Positions 8,905 through 20,324 of a stretch of 64,000 nt of DNA are shown here, in pieces. The stretch is taken from NCBI GenBank assembly GCA_963575745.1, contig CAUYUJ010018538.1, positions 65,001 through 129,000 on the forward strand, given 5' to 3'. The position numbers were made by a program, and so were the translations under genes. The notes beneath the pieces were generated by a model. That model saw only the letters and a list, made by a program, of their open reading frames with translations, ran no database searches and had not been told where the DNA came from. Positions within the stretch are counted from its first letter, which is position 1. The number at the start of each line of letters is the position of its first letter. Source of the stretch: Prorocentrum cordatum. Its lineage: Eukaryota > Sar > Dinophyceae > Prorocentrales > Prorocentraceae.

Positions 8905-9700
8905 GTTCTTGGGGGACGCGCTCTGCGAATTATTCAAGTGGCTTACACTATTCCGCCGACCCCCAGAAGGAGTCAGAGCCTGCGACGATCGTGGAAATTC
9001 TCGCAGACGCCCACTGCGATTCACCGCCGCCTCCTGCCTTCTGGGATACTTCTATCTGGTCAAACGTTTGGGCAAAGTTTGGCCACGCTATTGGACCATG
9101 CGTTACTGCGTTCCCCCTGCCGTTGTGGAAGCCCTCCGGGGAGCACGTGGGGCAGGAAGTGGAGGATGAGGAGAGGGAGGAAAAGGGAGGATGAGGAAAG
9201 AGATGAGGACACCTCTTGGGAGCTTTTGGGGTCATTCTAGGGGCCTCATGGGAGCTTCTTGTGCGGGCCTCTTGGAGGCCTCTTGCGGGAGCCATTTAGC
9301 GGGCCTCTGGGGGACTTCTTGGGGGCTTCTCGGGGCGCCTCAGGGTCGTCTTGAAGGCCATCTTGGGCATTTCGGAGGCCTCTAGAGCCGTCTTGGGAGT
9401 CCCTTTGGGGACTGTCTTGGGAGCTTCTCTGGCCGTCCTGGGGCCATCTTGGAGACCTCTTGGGCGATCTTGGGGCAATCTTGGGGGCCGCTTGGGCCGT
9501 CTTGGGCAAGAGCAATCAATGGCTTTGGCTTCTTCGGGCCACTTGGGCCGTCTTTGACTGTCTCAGGGGCCTTTTGGGCGCTTCTTGGACCGTCCTAGGC
9601 TCTCTTGGACCATCTTGACGGTCTCGGAGGCATCTTGGGACCCTCTTGGAGACCATCTTGGGGCTCTCTTGGGGCCATCTTTGCCGTCTTGGAGCTGATG
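8905..9700 (+). repeat. Gene 3' flank and CTTGGG-rich array, first module, spacer 2
   Basis: The 3' flank is the long form with the GAGTCAGAGCCTGCGACGAT insert. The array from about 9210 is shorter than in spacers 1, 3 and 5. Confidence 0.65.
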
Positions 9701-9844
9701 GGGCCAACGGGAGGCGAACTTTGAGGAGCTCCCCAGGTGGCTGGCGCGCTGGGCCGAAGCCCAAGCGGGGAGTTTAAAAACGAACCCAAAACAACCAAAC
9801 ATTCAGCACGCCAGGCACCCGTGTTATAAATCAACAGGGAATGG

Positions 9845-10880
9845 CGGATCGAAGACGCCTACGGCGAATCACCGCCGCCCCCTGCCTTTTGGAATCGCCC
9901 ATGTGGCCGAGCGTTGTGGCAAGAGCTCTGCCAAGCTATCGGACCATGTGTTGCCCCAGCCGTGGTGGAAACCCTCCAGAAAGCATTTGGGTGAGGCTGG
10001 CGGGGAAGAACAGGAGGAGGAGGAAGAGGAGGAGAGAAGGCGGGGGAGGAAGGGGCATCTTGGGTGCCTCTGGGGGCCCAGGAGCTTCTTGGGGGCCTCT
10101 TGGCAGCCTCATGGGAGCCTCCTTGGGCCTCTTGGGGGCCTTTTGGGAGCTTCTTGGGGGCCTCTTTGGCCGTCTCAGGGCGTTCCTGACCTGTCTGACC
10201 CCGTCGGAAGCCGTCTTGGGGGCCTCCCTGGGCCTTCTTGGGGCCCTCTCAGGGCGTTTCAGGGCCGTTTTGGAAGCCATCTTGGGCGTCTTGGAGGCCT
10301 CTTGGGCCGTCTTGGGGCTCTCTTAGAGTCCCTCTCGGGAGCCTCTTGGGCCGTTCTTGGGCCATCTTGGAGGCCTCTCGGGCGATCTTCGGCCGATCTT
10401 GGGGGTATGTTGGGCCGTCTCCGGCCGTCGAAAGACAGAAACAAATGTAAATGCCAAAATCGGAAGAACATAACAAAAACCAAATGAACATCCGTGATGT
10501 TGGCCTCTTCGGGCCTTTGGAGGACTTCTTGGAGGCCTCTTGGGCCGTCTTGGAGACCTCTTGGGGGCCTCTTGGGCCGTCTTGGGCCATCTTGGAGCCA
10601 TCTTGGGCCGTCTTGGATGCCTCTTGGGCGGACTTGGAGGCATCTCGAACCCTCTCGGGCCGTCGTCGAGGCCATCTTGGACCATCTTTGGCGAACTTGG
10701 AAACCATATTGGCCCATCTCGGCCGTCGAGGAGGCCATCTTGAGCGAAAAAGCCGGCGAGGCAGGCAGCCGGCGAGCAGGACCGAAGCCCCAGGGGGAGT
10801 TTTGCTGGGGAATAAGAACTAGAACCAAGCCTTGCAGGATTCAGCACGCCAGGCACCCCTGTGATAAATCAACAGGGGGA
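9845..10880 (+). repeat. Orphan second 3'-flank module, spacer 2
   Basis: 9845-10050 is a diverged copy of the gene's 3' flank (CACCGCCGCCCCCTGCCTT, CATGTGGCC, CTATCGGACCATG and the downstream GAGGAGGA tract) with no gene before it, followed by another CTTGGG array (about 10055-10745). Both modules end in a shared segment, AGCACGCCAGGCACCC then ATAAATCAACAGGG (near 9808-9838 and 10842-10876), showing a tandem duplication of ~1 kb. Confidence 0.6.
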
Positions 10881-11194
10881 GGCGGATCTGGTGGCCTTCG
10901 GCCCAGCCCGCCATTGTGCCTGGTCTGTGGTTCAGGAGCCTCTTGGATGAATATGGGTGTCTCTGTGGACGCCTCTCAGGGGCCTCTTGGAGGGCTCCTG
11001 GGTGCATTCGGGAGCATTTGTTGGTCTTCTTGAGGGCCCCTTGGGGGCTTTTTGGAGGCGTCCTGGGGGCGCCTCTGGGGTCTCTGGGGGGCTTTTTGGC
11101 AATCCTCCCGGGGAAAGCTCGAAATATCAGTTCGTATTCCCCCTCTTGGGCCCTCTTGGGGCTCTCTTGGGCCGTCTTGGGGACCCCTGGGGCC

Positions 11195-11690
11195 GTGACA
11201 CACATCACCCTTGTGTGGTTTCACTCTGTATGGCCCCATGTTGGCTTCCAGAATACTAGTGAGCCAGCTGGTTTTTCTCACACGGTTTTCGGGATGACAC
11301 GTGTCACCCGTGTGCTGTTTCACACAGTGAAGCCCCATGATGGCGCCCAGACTTCGAGTGGAACATTTGGTTTTCTCATATAGTTTTCGGGGTGGCACGT
11401 GTCATCCTTGTGCAGTTTTATTTTGTATGGCCCTATGTTGGCGCCCAGAATACACATGAAACACATTATTTTCTCACACAGTTTTCGAGGTGGCACGTGT
11501 CATCCCTTGTGCGGTTTCACACTGAATGGCCACATGCGGGCGCCCAGGGTACGAGTGAAACAAATTGTTGTTCTCACGGTCTTCGGAGTGGCACGCGTCA
11601 CCCCTGTTCTGTTCCACGAAGTGAAGCCTCATGCCGGCGCCCAGATTACGAGTGGACCACTTGGTTGTTTTTTCCTCTACGGTTTTCCCA
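11195..11690 (+). repeat. ~105-bp CACGTG array, short version, spacer 2
   Basis: Only about four to five units, half the number in spacers 1, 3 and 5. The core at about 11295-11308 reads GATGACACGTGTCACC; others have drifted to GGCACGTGTCATC or GGCACGCGTCACC. Confidence 0.75.
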
Positions 11691-11699
11691 GAGCTAAGA

Positions 11700-12050
11700 A
11701 CCGAGGGACACCATCTCCGAGCTGGGATCACGGGAAGCGTGGGTCCGTTTGGCGAGCGGCACCCAGGAAGCAAAGGACGCCGTTCTCGGGCTGAGGCCAC
11801 GAAAAGTGCCGGTCCCACTGGCGAGCGGCGCCCAAACATCACGCGCCGCCGTCCTCGGGCTGCGGCCGCGGGGGAGGGTGGGTCCCCGCGGCGAGGGGCG
11901 CCCAGGAATCAAGAGGCGCCATGTCCAGGCTAAGGCCACGGAGGAGGGTAGGTCCCCGTGGCGAGCGGCGCGCAGGAGTCAAGAGGCGCCATGCCCAGGT
12001 GGAGGCCACGGGGGAGGCGGGTCCCCGCGGCGAGCGGTTTCGAGGAATCA
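11700..12050 (+). repeat. ~70-bp GC-rich tandem array, spacer 2
   Basis: About five units of the GTGGCGAGCGGCGCCCAGGA type, more than in spacer 1. Followed by the conserved GGAATCATGCGCCGAACC segment up to about 12255. Confidence 0.7.
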
Positions 12051-12257
12051 TGCGCCGAACCAAGAATTTCAAAAGACCTCCGTGCGAAATTGAAAAAGAG
12101 GGTCTGTCCTGCAGGATGGACGGAGCCGAGAATTCAGGAATCCTCATTTTCGAACCTGGTCCAAGTTTGAACCAGAATTTGGTCCCGAATCGGCTCCCCA
12201 GCATTAAACAGCACACGACACCTTAATTCAAGTAGGGTCTCCACGGGCGCAGGCTAG

Positions 12258-15000
12258 GAATCACAAGTGGCACGCGTGCCATGGCTCTTGCACAAAACGG
12301 AGGGGGAAGGAGGAAGAGGGGGAGGAGGAGGAAGAGGAGTAGGAGGAGGAAGAGGAGGAGGAGGAGGTGGAGGAGGAATAATAATAATAATGCCAATAAT
12401 AATATTAGCAATAGTAATAATAATAGTAGTAGTAATAATAATAGCGATGATACTGATAATCATTACCCGTGTGCGACCCTACCTTGAAGTTGAAGCCCCT
12501 AGGACATCAGCATTAGTTGCTATGCTGTGCTGTGCTGTGGTATGCCATGCTATGCTGCGCTATGCTATGCTATGCTATACTGCGCTATGCTATGCTATGG
12601 TATGCTAAGCTGTGCTGTGTCATGCTGCGCTGTGCTATGCTGAGCTATGACATGTTGTGATATGCTATGCTAAGCTGCGCTATGCTATGCTATGCTATGC
12701 TATGGTGTACTATAGTATGATATAATATGCTGCGCTATGTTATGCGATGATACGATTGGCTATGCTACACTATGCTATGCTATGCTATGCTAATGCAGCG
12801 CTGTGCTAAGCTAAGCTAAGCTAAGGTAAGCAAAACCTCTAGGCATAGCCTAGATCGCACCTCGCCTATGCTAGGATATGCTGTGCTCTGCTATGCTACA
12901 GCCCAGCGAGGCTAAGATGAAGGTAAGCTAAGCTAAGATACACCTGAGCTAAGATGAAGCTACGCTAAGCTAGGATGAAATAAGCTAGGCTAAGATGATA
13001 TAAACAACGCTAAGCTAAGGGAGCGTCACTGGGGGAGCCGCGGGGCGGATGTCGGGGGAACCGCCCGGGGCGGGCAGCACTGCTCGGCCCTTTTAGCATA
13101 TAAAGTAAGAACCCTTCTAGGCAGAGCCTAGGTAGGGAATAGTGATAAGGGAGGAGGAGGAGGGAGGGGGAAAGAGGGGGAACGAGGGGACGCAGAAGTG
13201 GGCGGGAGACGTCGTGGGGGCGGGACGGTGGGGTCCGTGCGACGCCGAAATAAAATGATCGGGGCGGAGGGGGTCGCGCTGGTGGTGGTGGTGGTGGTTG
13301 GTGTGGGTGGGGGGGTGGGGGCGCGGGAGGGGCGGGGCGGTGGGGGCGGTGCGACTCCGAAATACAGCGGTCGGGGCGGAGGGGGCCGGGATGCAGAGGG
13401 CACTGGGCGGCTGGGGAGGGGGGAACTGTCTGGACGGGGGGGGCGGTGCGACGCCGAAATTGAATGGTCGGGACGGAGGGGGGCAGGGTGGGGAGGGCAC
13501 TGGACGTGGGGCGGTGTTGCGCTGGTGGTGGTGGTGGTGGTGGTGGTCGTGGTCGTGGTGGTGGTGGTGGTGATGGTGGTGGTGGTGGTGGTGGCGGTGG
13601 CGGTGGTGGTGGTGGTGGTGGTCCTACTGGAGCGCTGGGGACGCGGAGGGGGGGGTCGGGGGACTTGGCGGCTCCTACCGGGGCGCTGGGGACGCGGGGG
13701 GGGAAGGGTGGGGGAGTGCGTCGCGGACGCGGAATAAAATGGTCGGGGCGGAGGGGGCACTGGGCGGGGCTTGGGGCAGAGGCCCGGGGGCGGGGGTCCA
13801 ACTGGGCGCTGGGGGGGGGGGGGGAGATGGGGGAGGTGTGTGCGTCGCGACGCGGAATAAAGCGTTCGTGGCGGAGGGGCAATGGCGGGGCTCCCACTGG
13901 GGCGTTGGGACGCGGGGAGGAAGGTGGGGGAGGTGGTGTGCGTCGCGACGCGGAACGAAGCGTTCGCGGCGGAGGGGGCAATGGGCGGGGCTCCCAGTGG
14001 GGCGTTGGGGACGCGGGGAGGGAGGTGGGGGAGGTGATGCGCGCCGCGACGCGGAACGAAGCGTTCGTGGCGGAGGGGGCAGTGGGCGGGGTTCCCACTG
14101 GGGCGCTGGGGACGCGGGGGGGGCTCGGGGCAGGGCCGCGGAGCGGGGGTCCCACTGGCGCTGGGGACGCGGAGGGGGTCCCACTGGGGCGCTGGGGACG
14201 CGGGGGTGAAGGGAGGGAGGTGGCGTGCGTCGCGACGCGGAATAAATTATCGGGGCGAAGGGTGCACGGGGCGGAGCTCCCACGGGGGCGCTGGGGACGC
14301 GGGGAGGAAGGTGGGGTCGCGACGCGGAATAAAGCGTTCGCGGCGGGGGGGGCAATGGGCGGGGCCCCCACTGGGGCGCTCGGGACGCGAGGGGGCTCGG
14401 GGCAGAGGGCCGCAGAGCGGAGGTCCCACTGTGGCGCTGGGGGGGCGGGGATCCCATTGTGGCGCTGGAGACGCGGGGGGAGGAGCGGGGGGAGATGGGT
14501 GTGCGACGCGGAATGAAGCGTTCGTGGCGGAGGGGCTGGGGACGCGGGGAGGGCGGAGGTCCCACTGTGGCGCTGGGACGCGGGAGGGGGGGCGGCGGGT
14601 GTGCGACGCGGAAAAAAAGTTCGTGGCGGACGGGGCAATGGGCGGGGCTCCCACTGGGGCGCTGGGGACGCGGGGGTGCTCGGGGCAGAGGGCCGCGGAG
14701 CGGTGGTCCCACTGTGACGCTGGGGACGCCGGGGGAGGGGCGGCGGTCTCACTGGCGCTGGGGACGCGGGGAGGGGGGGGGGGGGCGGTGGGTGTGCGAC
14801 GCGGAACAAAGTTCGTGGCGGACGGGGCAGTGGGCGGGGCTCCCACTGGGGCGCTGGGGACGCGGGGGGGCTCGGGGCAGAGGGCCGCGGAGCGGGGGTC
14901 CCACTGTGACGCTGGGGACGCGGGGGGAGGGGCGGGGGGAGGTGGGCGTGCCACGCGGAATATAGTGGTCGGAGCTCTAGACATCCTGTGCAAGAGAATA
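12258..15000. repeat. 2.7-kb block of nested simple repeats and minisatellite
   Basis: Inserted between segments contiguous in other spacers (…GGCGCAGGC and GACCTTAGACT…). In order: (GGA)n purine tract 12299-12377; AAT/AGT-rich tract to ~12460; degenerate TATGC pentamers ~12500-12830; TAAGC pentamers to ~13015; a ~110-nt non-repetitive piece; G-rich minisatellite ~13140-13500; (GGT)n ~13520-13620; then about a dozen ~100-bp minisatellite units to ~14960 with a GCGTCGCGACGC palindrome. Long open frames here are compositional. Confidence 0.8.
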
Positions 15001-15297
15001 AGATCTGACCTTAGACTAGCCCATCCCTCTTACTTTTGGGCCGTCTCGGGGGCCTTGCGGGCCGTCTTGACGTCATCTCGGGTCGTCGTGCGGCTACTCC
15101 TGGGCCCTCTTGATGGTCTCTTCGACTGTTTGGCGCTCTGTCTGTGCCCTCTTGGGACTTTTCCGAGTCTCGGGAGGCCCCAGGGGCGCGTTGATGAGCT
15201 CGTTCGCCCCCCCCCCCCCCCTCGAACGGAATGTTGGACCGCAGGGGAGGGGGAAATGGGGGAGGGGGACAGCCAAATGTCTCACACGCCTTGTCAC

Positions 15298-15450
15298 CCC
15301 CCGCAAGCGGGGGTCGGCGGACTTCGAAGAAGTGGCAGTGCAAGAGCTGTTGCCCGATATTCGTGCACAGTTTTGCCATCAGCACGTTGTTTAGCTGCCA
15401 CGAGTCAACGTCCTCGTGGCTGAGTGCTCGGTCGATGCGAGGCCCGTATC
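15298..15450. other. 153-nt segment with three hairpins, spacer 2
   Basis: All three stems are intact; hairpin 3 has CGTATC in place of CGCATC, keeping the stem by a G-U pair. The minus frame stays open (within 15011-15487), with Tyr for Cys, Asn for Lys and Ile for Thr compared with spacer 3. Confidence 0.5.
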
Positions 15451-15720
15451 CTCCGAGGTGCGCTTGTGGTGGACCCGCGGCGCGCAATTAACATACAAAT
15501 GATGACCTCTGGGATGTCGCCAGTAGGGAGATGACTTCTCCTGCGGTGACCTATCGATGCCGACTGCCAAGCTGGAGGCTCTGAACCCAGGAGTTGTCAT
15601 GCCGGTCCGCGGAAAAAAGTAGGGCGAAATTGCCACTTGCTCTCACGTTCTCCCCCACCTCTTCTCGTTGTGGAAGAAATCATGGCCGTTGTGGAAGAAA
15701 TCATGGCGATAGTTTTTTGT

Positions 15721-16068
15721 CCCCAATTAGCCCAAGGGAATATTTCTTGGTTGAAGGTTGGCGCCTCCTATTCTTACTTTGCCCGTTGCTCGGAGGTTCC
15801 TCGGATTCCTCGGGCTCCCCACCCCCGGTGCCGCCTATTGTTATGTTGCCCGTTTCTTGGAGGTTCTCCGGGTTCCCCGCCCCCAGTGCCCCCGGGTTCC
15901 GATCGGGTTCCCCGGAGTCTTCGGATTGGCAATGCCGACCTATGCCAAGCAATGCCAACCCATGCCAATACCAAGCCATGCCAAGCCATGCCAAGCCATG
16001 CTCAGCAATACCAAGCAATGCCAAGCGATGCCAAGCGATGTGCCAAGCGATGCGCCCATGCAACAGGA
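15721..16068. mobile_element. MITE-like cassette A, right end deleted, spacer 2
   Basis: Left terminus CCCCAATTAG is present. The right inverted terminus is missing: the sequence passes from GCAACAGGACT straight into CGCTGGGTTCATTTG. TGCCAAGCRA words at 15935-16065. Confidence 0.45.
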
Positions 16069-16127
16069 CTCGCTGGGTTCATTTGTTGTGGGTTGGTCTC
16101 GACTGTGTGTAAAGTGCTTCAGGGTCG

Positions 16128-16725
16128 TTACTTAGGCAGCGCCATGCAGACGCAGGCCAGCACGACGAAGAGGAACGACATCAATGCTCCGAGTACGCAC
16201 TCAGACTCACCTCGGAGGAGGGCCAGTTGAGACAACGGCGTCTGCCCAAGTATGCTCAAAGTCATTCCCCAGACCCCTCGTGGGGTCCATCTTGACCCGC
16301 TGTTCGAGGCGGATCCAGCCCCGGCGACAAGAAGTCCCCCAGGAGGCCCGAAAAGACCGAAGCACGCCAGGGAGGTCCGCCGCTGTCTCGACTGGCCCTC
16401 CTCCGATCGACAGATCCCAGCAAGGCCTGACGGCACTGCCCCCACATTCTCCGACTGCCGCTTGCAGCGGTCCGTGGAGCTCGAGGGCTCGAGGCGAGGC
16501 AGGGCGGCGGGCCAAGTTGCACGCCCCGTGCAGCCAAGGCGCCGAAGCAAGGAGCAGCTCGGGCTCGGAGGGGCCTCCCTGGGCCCTTCCACGGTGGCTC
16601 CTCCCGCGCTCCTCGTGCACCCAGGCGCCCCTCCTCCCCCCCCCTCCTCCTCCTCCTGCTCCTGCTCCTCCTCCTGCTCCTCCTCCTCCTCCTCCTCCTC
16701 CTCCTCCTCCTCCTCCTTTTGCGTC
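16128..16725. repeat. Gene-leader relic and CTC microsatellite, spacer 2
   Basis: From about 16210 (+ strand) the sequence is a diverged copy of the gene's 5' leader (CTCGGAGGAGGGCCAGTTGA against CTCGGAGCAGGGCGAGTTGA; later CTCGACTGGCCCTCCTCCGA against CTCGACTCGCCCTCCTCTGA). On the minus strand, 16128-16205 reads a hydrophobic C-terminus (LMSFLFVVLACVC…LPK-stop) that recurs in spacers 3, 4 and 6. The (CTC)n tract is at about 16644-16723. Confidence 0.5.
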
Positions 16726-17910
16726 AGACCAACCTGAGCAAGAACCTGTGCAAGAACGACTCGGGTCAAAAAAACCTGGCGGGCGCCGCGGGAAATGTGG
16801 GCGTCGAAGGCCCCCCCTCCCGTGGCCCGAGATGTCCACAGGCCGAGGTTTCGTTCCTTCCTTTGTCTTTATTGTTCCTTCTGATCGTAGCTTGACGGTG
16901 CAGCCCCACATCCTCAGGCATCCCAGCCGCGCAAGCCGTGTGGAGCGCAGCTTTCTTCAGCGACGGTGGCTCTGCGTCGTGCCCAGCGCACGCCGCTCTC
17001 CTGATCTGCCCCTCCAGACAGAATGGCTGCAGCCCGTCCGCGGGAAGTCCCTCCCTCGGCGGCGCGCTCAGGGGAGTAGTGAGAGGGGGCAGGCCTGCTC
17101 AGAAGGTGGCAGAGCTTCTCAGAAGCCCCTGCGCCCTCTGAGGAGCCGACTCGGGGAAGGCTCAGAAAGCTTCTCCGGAGGCAGGAGGCCTTCTGAGCCT
17201 CGTGAGATGCCCCGCCCCCTTTGCTTTCCCCCACCCCACGGGCTCGTCGCCAACTCCCCCTTCATCCCGCGGGACGCCGCTGTGGGCTGGCCCCCGCGCG
17301 CACAGAGACGCGCAGGGGGTCCGCCTCTGAATCCGGCCAGGCCCCGCGCACCGGCGCGCCTCCAGCCAGAGGTCTTCCCCCCCCCTCGCAGCTGAGACCA
17401 CGGAGGCTGCTTGGGGCCCGCCCTCTCCCACCATTTCACCAATACGCCAGCGCACCATCCCGTCAACAGGCACCCGGACGGGGCCGAGGACCTCCCCGCG
17501 GCCCCTCGGCCATCGAAGTCGGCCGTAGGGAGGGGTCCAAAACGTGCCTCCACCTTCTCAAACCAGTACACCAAGGGAGGACCATCCCAGGCCTCATCAT
17601 CCACCAGTCAACCAATTCATCATGGTCTTCCCTCTCTCGAGAGTAGACTACAGTGGGAGCCCATGGCAAGAACCACCATACGGTTTGCTAGGGTACCCTG
17701 GGTTTCTTTGGTTTATGTTCGGATTGAAGGCTTGCAACGGTCGCAAAGAAACCGCAGCTGGCAGAGTATCCTGAGTGTCTGAGATGCTTGGCGCGAGCCA
17801 TTGATAAACCACCTGGCCCCGTTCCTTCGCTGGCGGCCGCTTAGCAAGAAGTCTAACCCTGGCCCGAGAAATTCCAGCGATTTTCAAGGCTTGGTTTCCT
17901 GCGATGTTTT
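16726..17910. other. Conserved low-copy spacer block, spacer 2
   Basis: Collinear with the block in spacer 1 but with a ~60-nt extra segment around 17150-17200 (GGGGAAGGCTCAGAAAGC). Minus-strand open frame 17119-17604 begins with the Trp/Pro-rich peptide also seen in spacers 1, 3, 4, 5 and 6. No gene is recognised. Confidence 0.4.
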
Positions 17911-17912
17911 GT

Positions 17913-18150
17913 CCCCCAATGAGGCTGGCCTAAGGGGTTCTGATCTGGTTAAGAAGAGTGGTGCCTCGGGGGGGGCACGTTGCCCGTTCCCTGGAGATTC
18001 CATGGGTTCCCATGCAAAGCAATTCCAAGCAATGCCAAGCAACGCCAACCCATGCCAACCTATGCAAAGCAACGCCAAGCAATGCCAAGCGATGCCAAGC
18101 GATGCGCCGATGCGATGCGCCCATGCAATACGCTTTCCACTAATTAGGGG
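17913..18150. mobile_element. MITE-like cassette B, spacer 2
   Basis: Left terminus CCCCCAATGAGG, right terminus CCACTAATTAGGGG; the right end has drifted by one base from the TTGGGGG form. Interior of AATTCCAAGC and TGCCAAGCRA words. Confidence 0.5.
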
Positions 18151-18179
18151 TCGCGCCAGGCTCATCTTGTTTTTGTTCT

Positions 18180-18456
18180 TTCGGCCTCTGGGGCCCTCGC
18201 GGGGCCACGAGGCTGTCAGAAAACGTCCTGAGGTGAAACACCGACCAAAATGCAGGGGTCCAGACTTCTGGGGGCCTGCGTTGTGAACAAGTCACCACGT
18301 CGGGGTTTGGGGGAGGGACATAGAGGCAAGAGGAGGAGGAGGTTTTCGGGTCGGACGAACGGGGGGACAGAGAAATGGGGGGAGTAGGACATCTGCTGCA
18401 TGCGCCAGGAGAATCAGCTTCGAAAGTTGACTCGCTAACCCGCCCTTTGTCCCCAG
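18180..18456 (+). promoter_or_regulatory. Upstream region with CTAAC...CAG site, gene 3
   Basis: CTAAC at 18435-18439 and CAG ending at 18456 with CCGCCCTTTGTCCC between them; this copy has a better pyrimidine tract than gene 2. Confidence 0.4.
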
Positions 18457-18828
18457 TTTCGCCCGACCCGAGGGGGGGAGGCAAGGATGTGGGCAGAAGA
18501 GGTGATAGTGGCATGGGGGCAAGAAGAGTTGAGTGAGGAGCAGGATGAGGCCTCAGACGTTGCGGTAAAGTGAGAACGGAATCCAAACGCAACGGGAACG
18601 TCCGACCAGACAACCGATGTTGGGGACATCGGACCAGCGGTCTCATTTTGGACTTCCTTGTCTGTCCTCTCCCAGCGTCGCTCATGCCGCGTTGTCCTCT
18701 GGTGTGCATGCGTTCCATTGGAGCGGACCGTTTCAGACGTGGACGTCTGTCCAAAGCTCTTATCCGTGCCACGCGACACCTGCTATTTCACCTGAGCACA
18801 TTGTCCAGTCGCGCGGAATTTCCACCCC

Positions 18829-18849
18829 CCACAGCTTTTTCGCCTCAAC
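18829..18849 (+). promoter_or_regulatory. Relict spliced leader, copy 3
   Basis: 14 of 21 positions match DinoSL; CCACAGCTTTTT in place of CCGCAGCTTTTT. The acceptor-like CAG is kept after TTTCCACCCCCCA. Confidence 0.55.
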
Positions 18850-19103
18850 CACTCTGTGGCACTCCAGTGATCGCGTCTCCTCGGCGCACGCCTGCTTGCT
18901 TCCGCTGCAGACCAGAGCTCACACCTCATCTCGGAGCAGGGCGAGTTGAGACAACGGCAGCTCAACATCGGTCCTTGGACCCTTCCTGGGGTCCAAGCAC
19001 ACCAGCTTTCCGAGCCGCGCCCAGCCGTGGCGACGAGGATGCCCCCTCGAAAACCCACCGACGTTGTCTCGACTCGCCCTCCTCTGATCACCGTCTCGCC
19101 GAG

Positions 19104-20324
19104 ATGGCGCCGCACCGCCGCACCGAAGACATGGAGCTCAGCAGCGACAGCGACGCGGCCGCGCCGGCCGCTGGCTGGAGCACCGGCAGGGTCCTCGGCT
19201 GCGCGGCGCTGGCCTGTGCCGCTTGCGCCGCGGGCGGCTTCGCGGCAGGTGGCGGCGCCAGCTCGCCAGGGGGCGGCCTCGCGGCCAGGCGCGAGTTGCT
19301 GCAGGTGCTGGCAAAGCCGGCGCGGGAGAAGTGCAGCGACGTGTCCGGGGACTGCTTCGATACGGCGTGCTGCGACGTGGCTGGCTTCACCTGCTTCGTG
19401 ACGACCACGCCTGGCTCGGCCCAGTGCATGAAGAACTGCACGCCCAGCGAGACGACGGCCTGCGCGGTGCCTGTGCCCAAGGTCGGCGAGCCGATGTACT
19501 TGGACAACGCCGTAGCACCTGGAACATCGATGTATTGCTTCTCCGTTTACATGGCAGACACTGGCAGCGACGGCAAAACCGAGCGCCCGGACGAGCTGAA
19601 CTTGCTGAAGGCGGCGTACGACAGGAAGATAGGCATCTTCGCGTGCGAGCAGTGGGGCATTTTCAGCGACAAGCCAGGCGACCTGGCCCCTGGCGTGCCC
19701 TTCGTGGCGGTGGACGACGCCGATGGGGACTTCCACATTCTCAAGCGCAAGGAGACCGGCACCTGGATTAACACAGGATTGCACACACAGGTCTGGAAGG
19801 CGATCAGGGCGGCGGGAGACTACCAGCGCGCCAGCTGGGTGGTCAAGGTAGATTGCGATGCGGTGTTCTTGCCGAGCCGCTTGAGGCCCTTCCTTGCCTC
19901 CCAGGGCGAGCCTGGGAGCGGTGTGCCTGGCATCTACCTCGAGAACTGCAAATACTGTAAGTGGGGTTGGTTCGGGAACTTGGAGATCATGTCGCTGACT
20001 GCCGCCCAGACGCTGTTCCCGAACATCGAATGGTGCAAGCAGGTCCTGGATTGGAAGACGGGAGTGGAGGGCGGCAAGTACGGGCCGATGGGGGAGGACC
20101 TTTTCGCTCAGAGCTGCTTGGACGCCATGGGTGTGCGCCGCGGCGGGGCGTTCGACACTACTCTGGACGCGGCCTGCGAGGCGGATCGCCCAGAGGACCA
20201 GAAGAAGAACAAGAAATGGAGGCCTGACTGCACGGAGAGGAAGACCGCAGCATATCATCCCATGATGAAGGTGGGTGATTACGTGAAGTGTTTCGAGAAG
20301 ACGGTGGAGGCATTCGGGTACTGA
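19104..20324 (+). CDS. Type II membrane GT-A-like glycosyltransferase, copy 3 (type A)
   Basis: Full 406 codons with anchor, seven-cysteine module, D250-C-D252 and G330-E-D332. Differs from copies 1 and 5 by S7T in the cytoplasmic tail and E216K in the loop before the DxD strand. Otherwise differences are silent, as expected of a recently copied or homogenised functional gene. Confidence 0.8.
   Translation: MAPHRRTEDMELSSDSDAAAPAAGWSTGRVLGCAALACAACAAGGFAAGGGASSPGGGLAARRELLQVLAKPAREKCSDVSGDCFDTACCDVAGFTCFVTTTPGSAQCMKNCTPSETTACAVPVPKVGEPMYLDNAVAPGTSMYCFSVYMADTGSDGKTERPDELNLLKAAYDRKIGIFACEQWGIFSDKPGDLAPGVPFVAVDDADGDFHILKRKETGTWINTGLHTQVWKAIRAAGDYQRASWVVKVDCDAVFLPSRLRPFLASQGEPGSGVPGIYLENCKYCKWGWFGNLEIMSLTAAQTLFPNIEWCKQVLDWKTGVEGGKYGPMGEDLFAQSCLDAMGVRRGGAFDTTLDAACEADRPEDQKKNKKWRPDCTERKTAAYHPMMKVGDYVKCFEKTVEAFGY

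Noticed and set aside
13010-14809. 599-codon Pro/Arg-rich minus-strand frame
   Set aside because: It lies entirely in the G-rich minisatellite and (GGT)n; open because C-rich DNA lacks stop codons.
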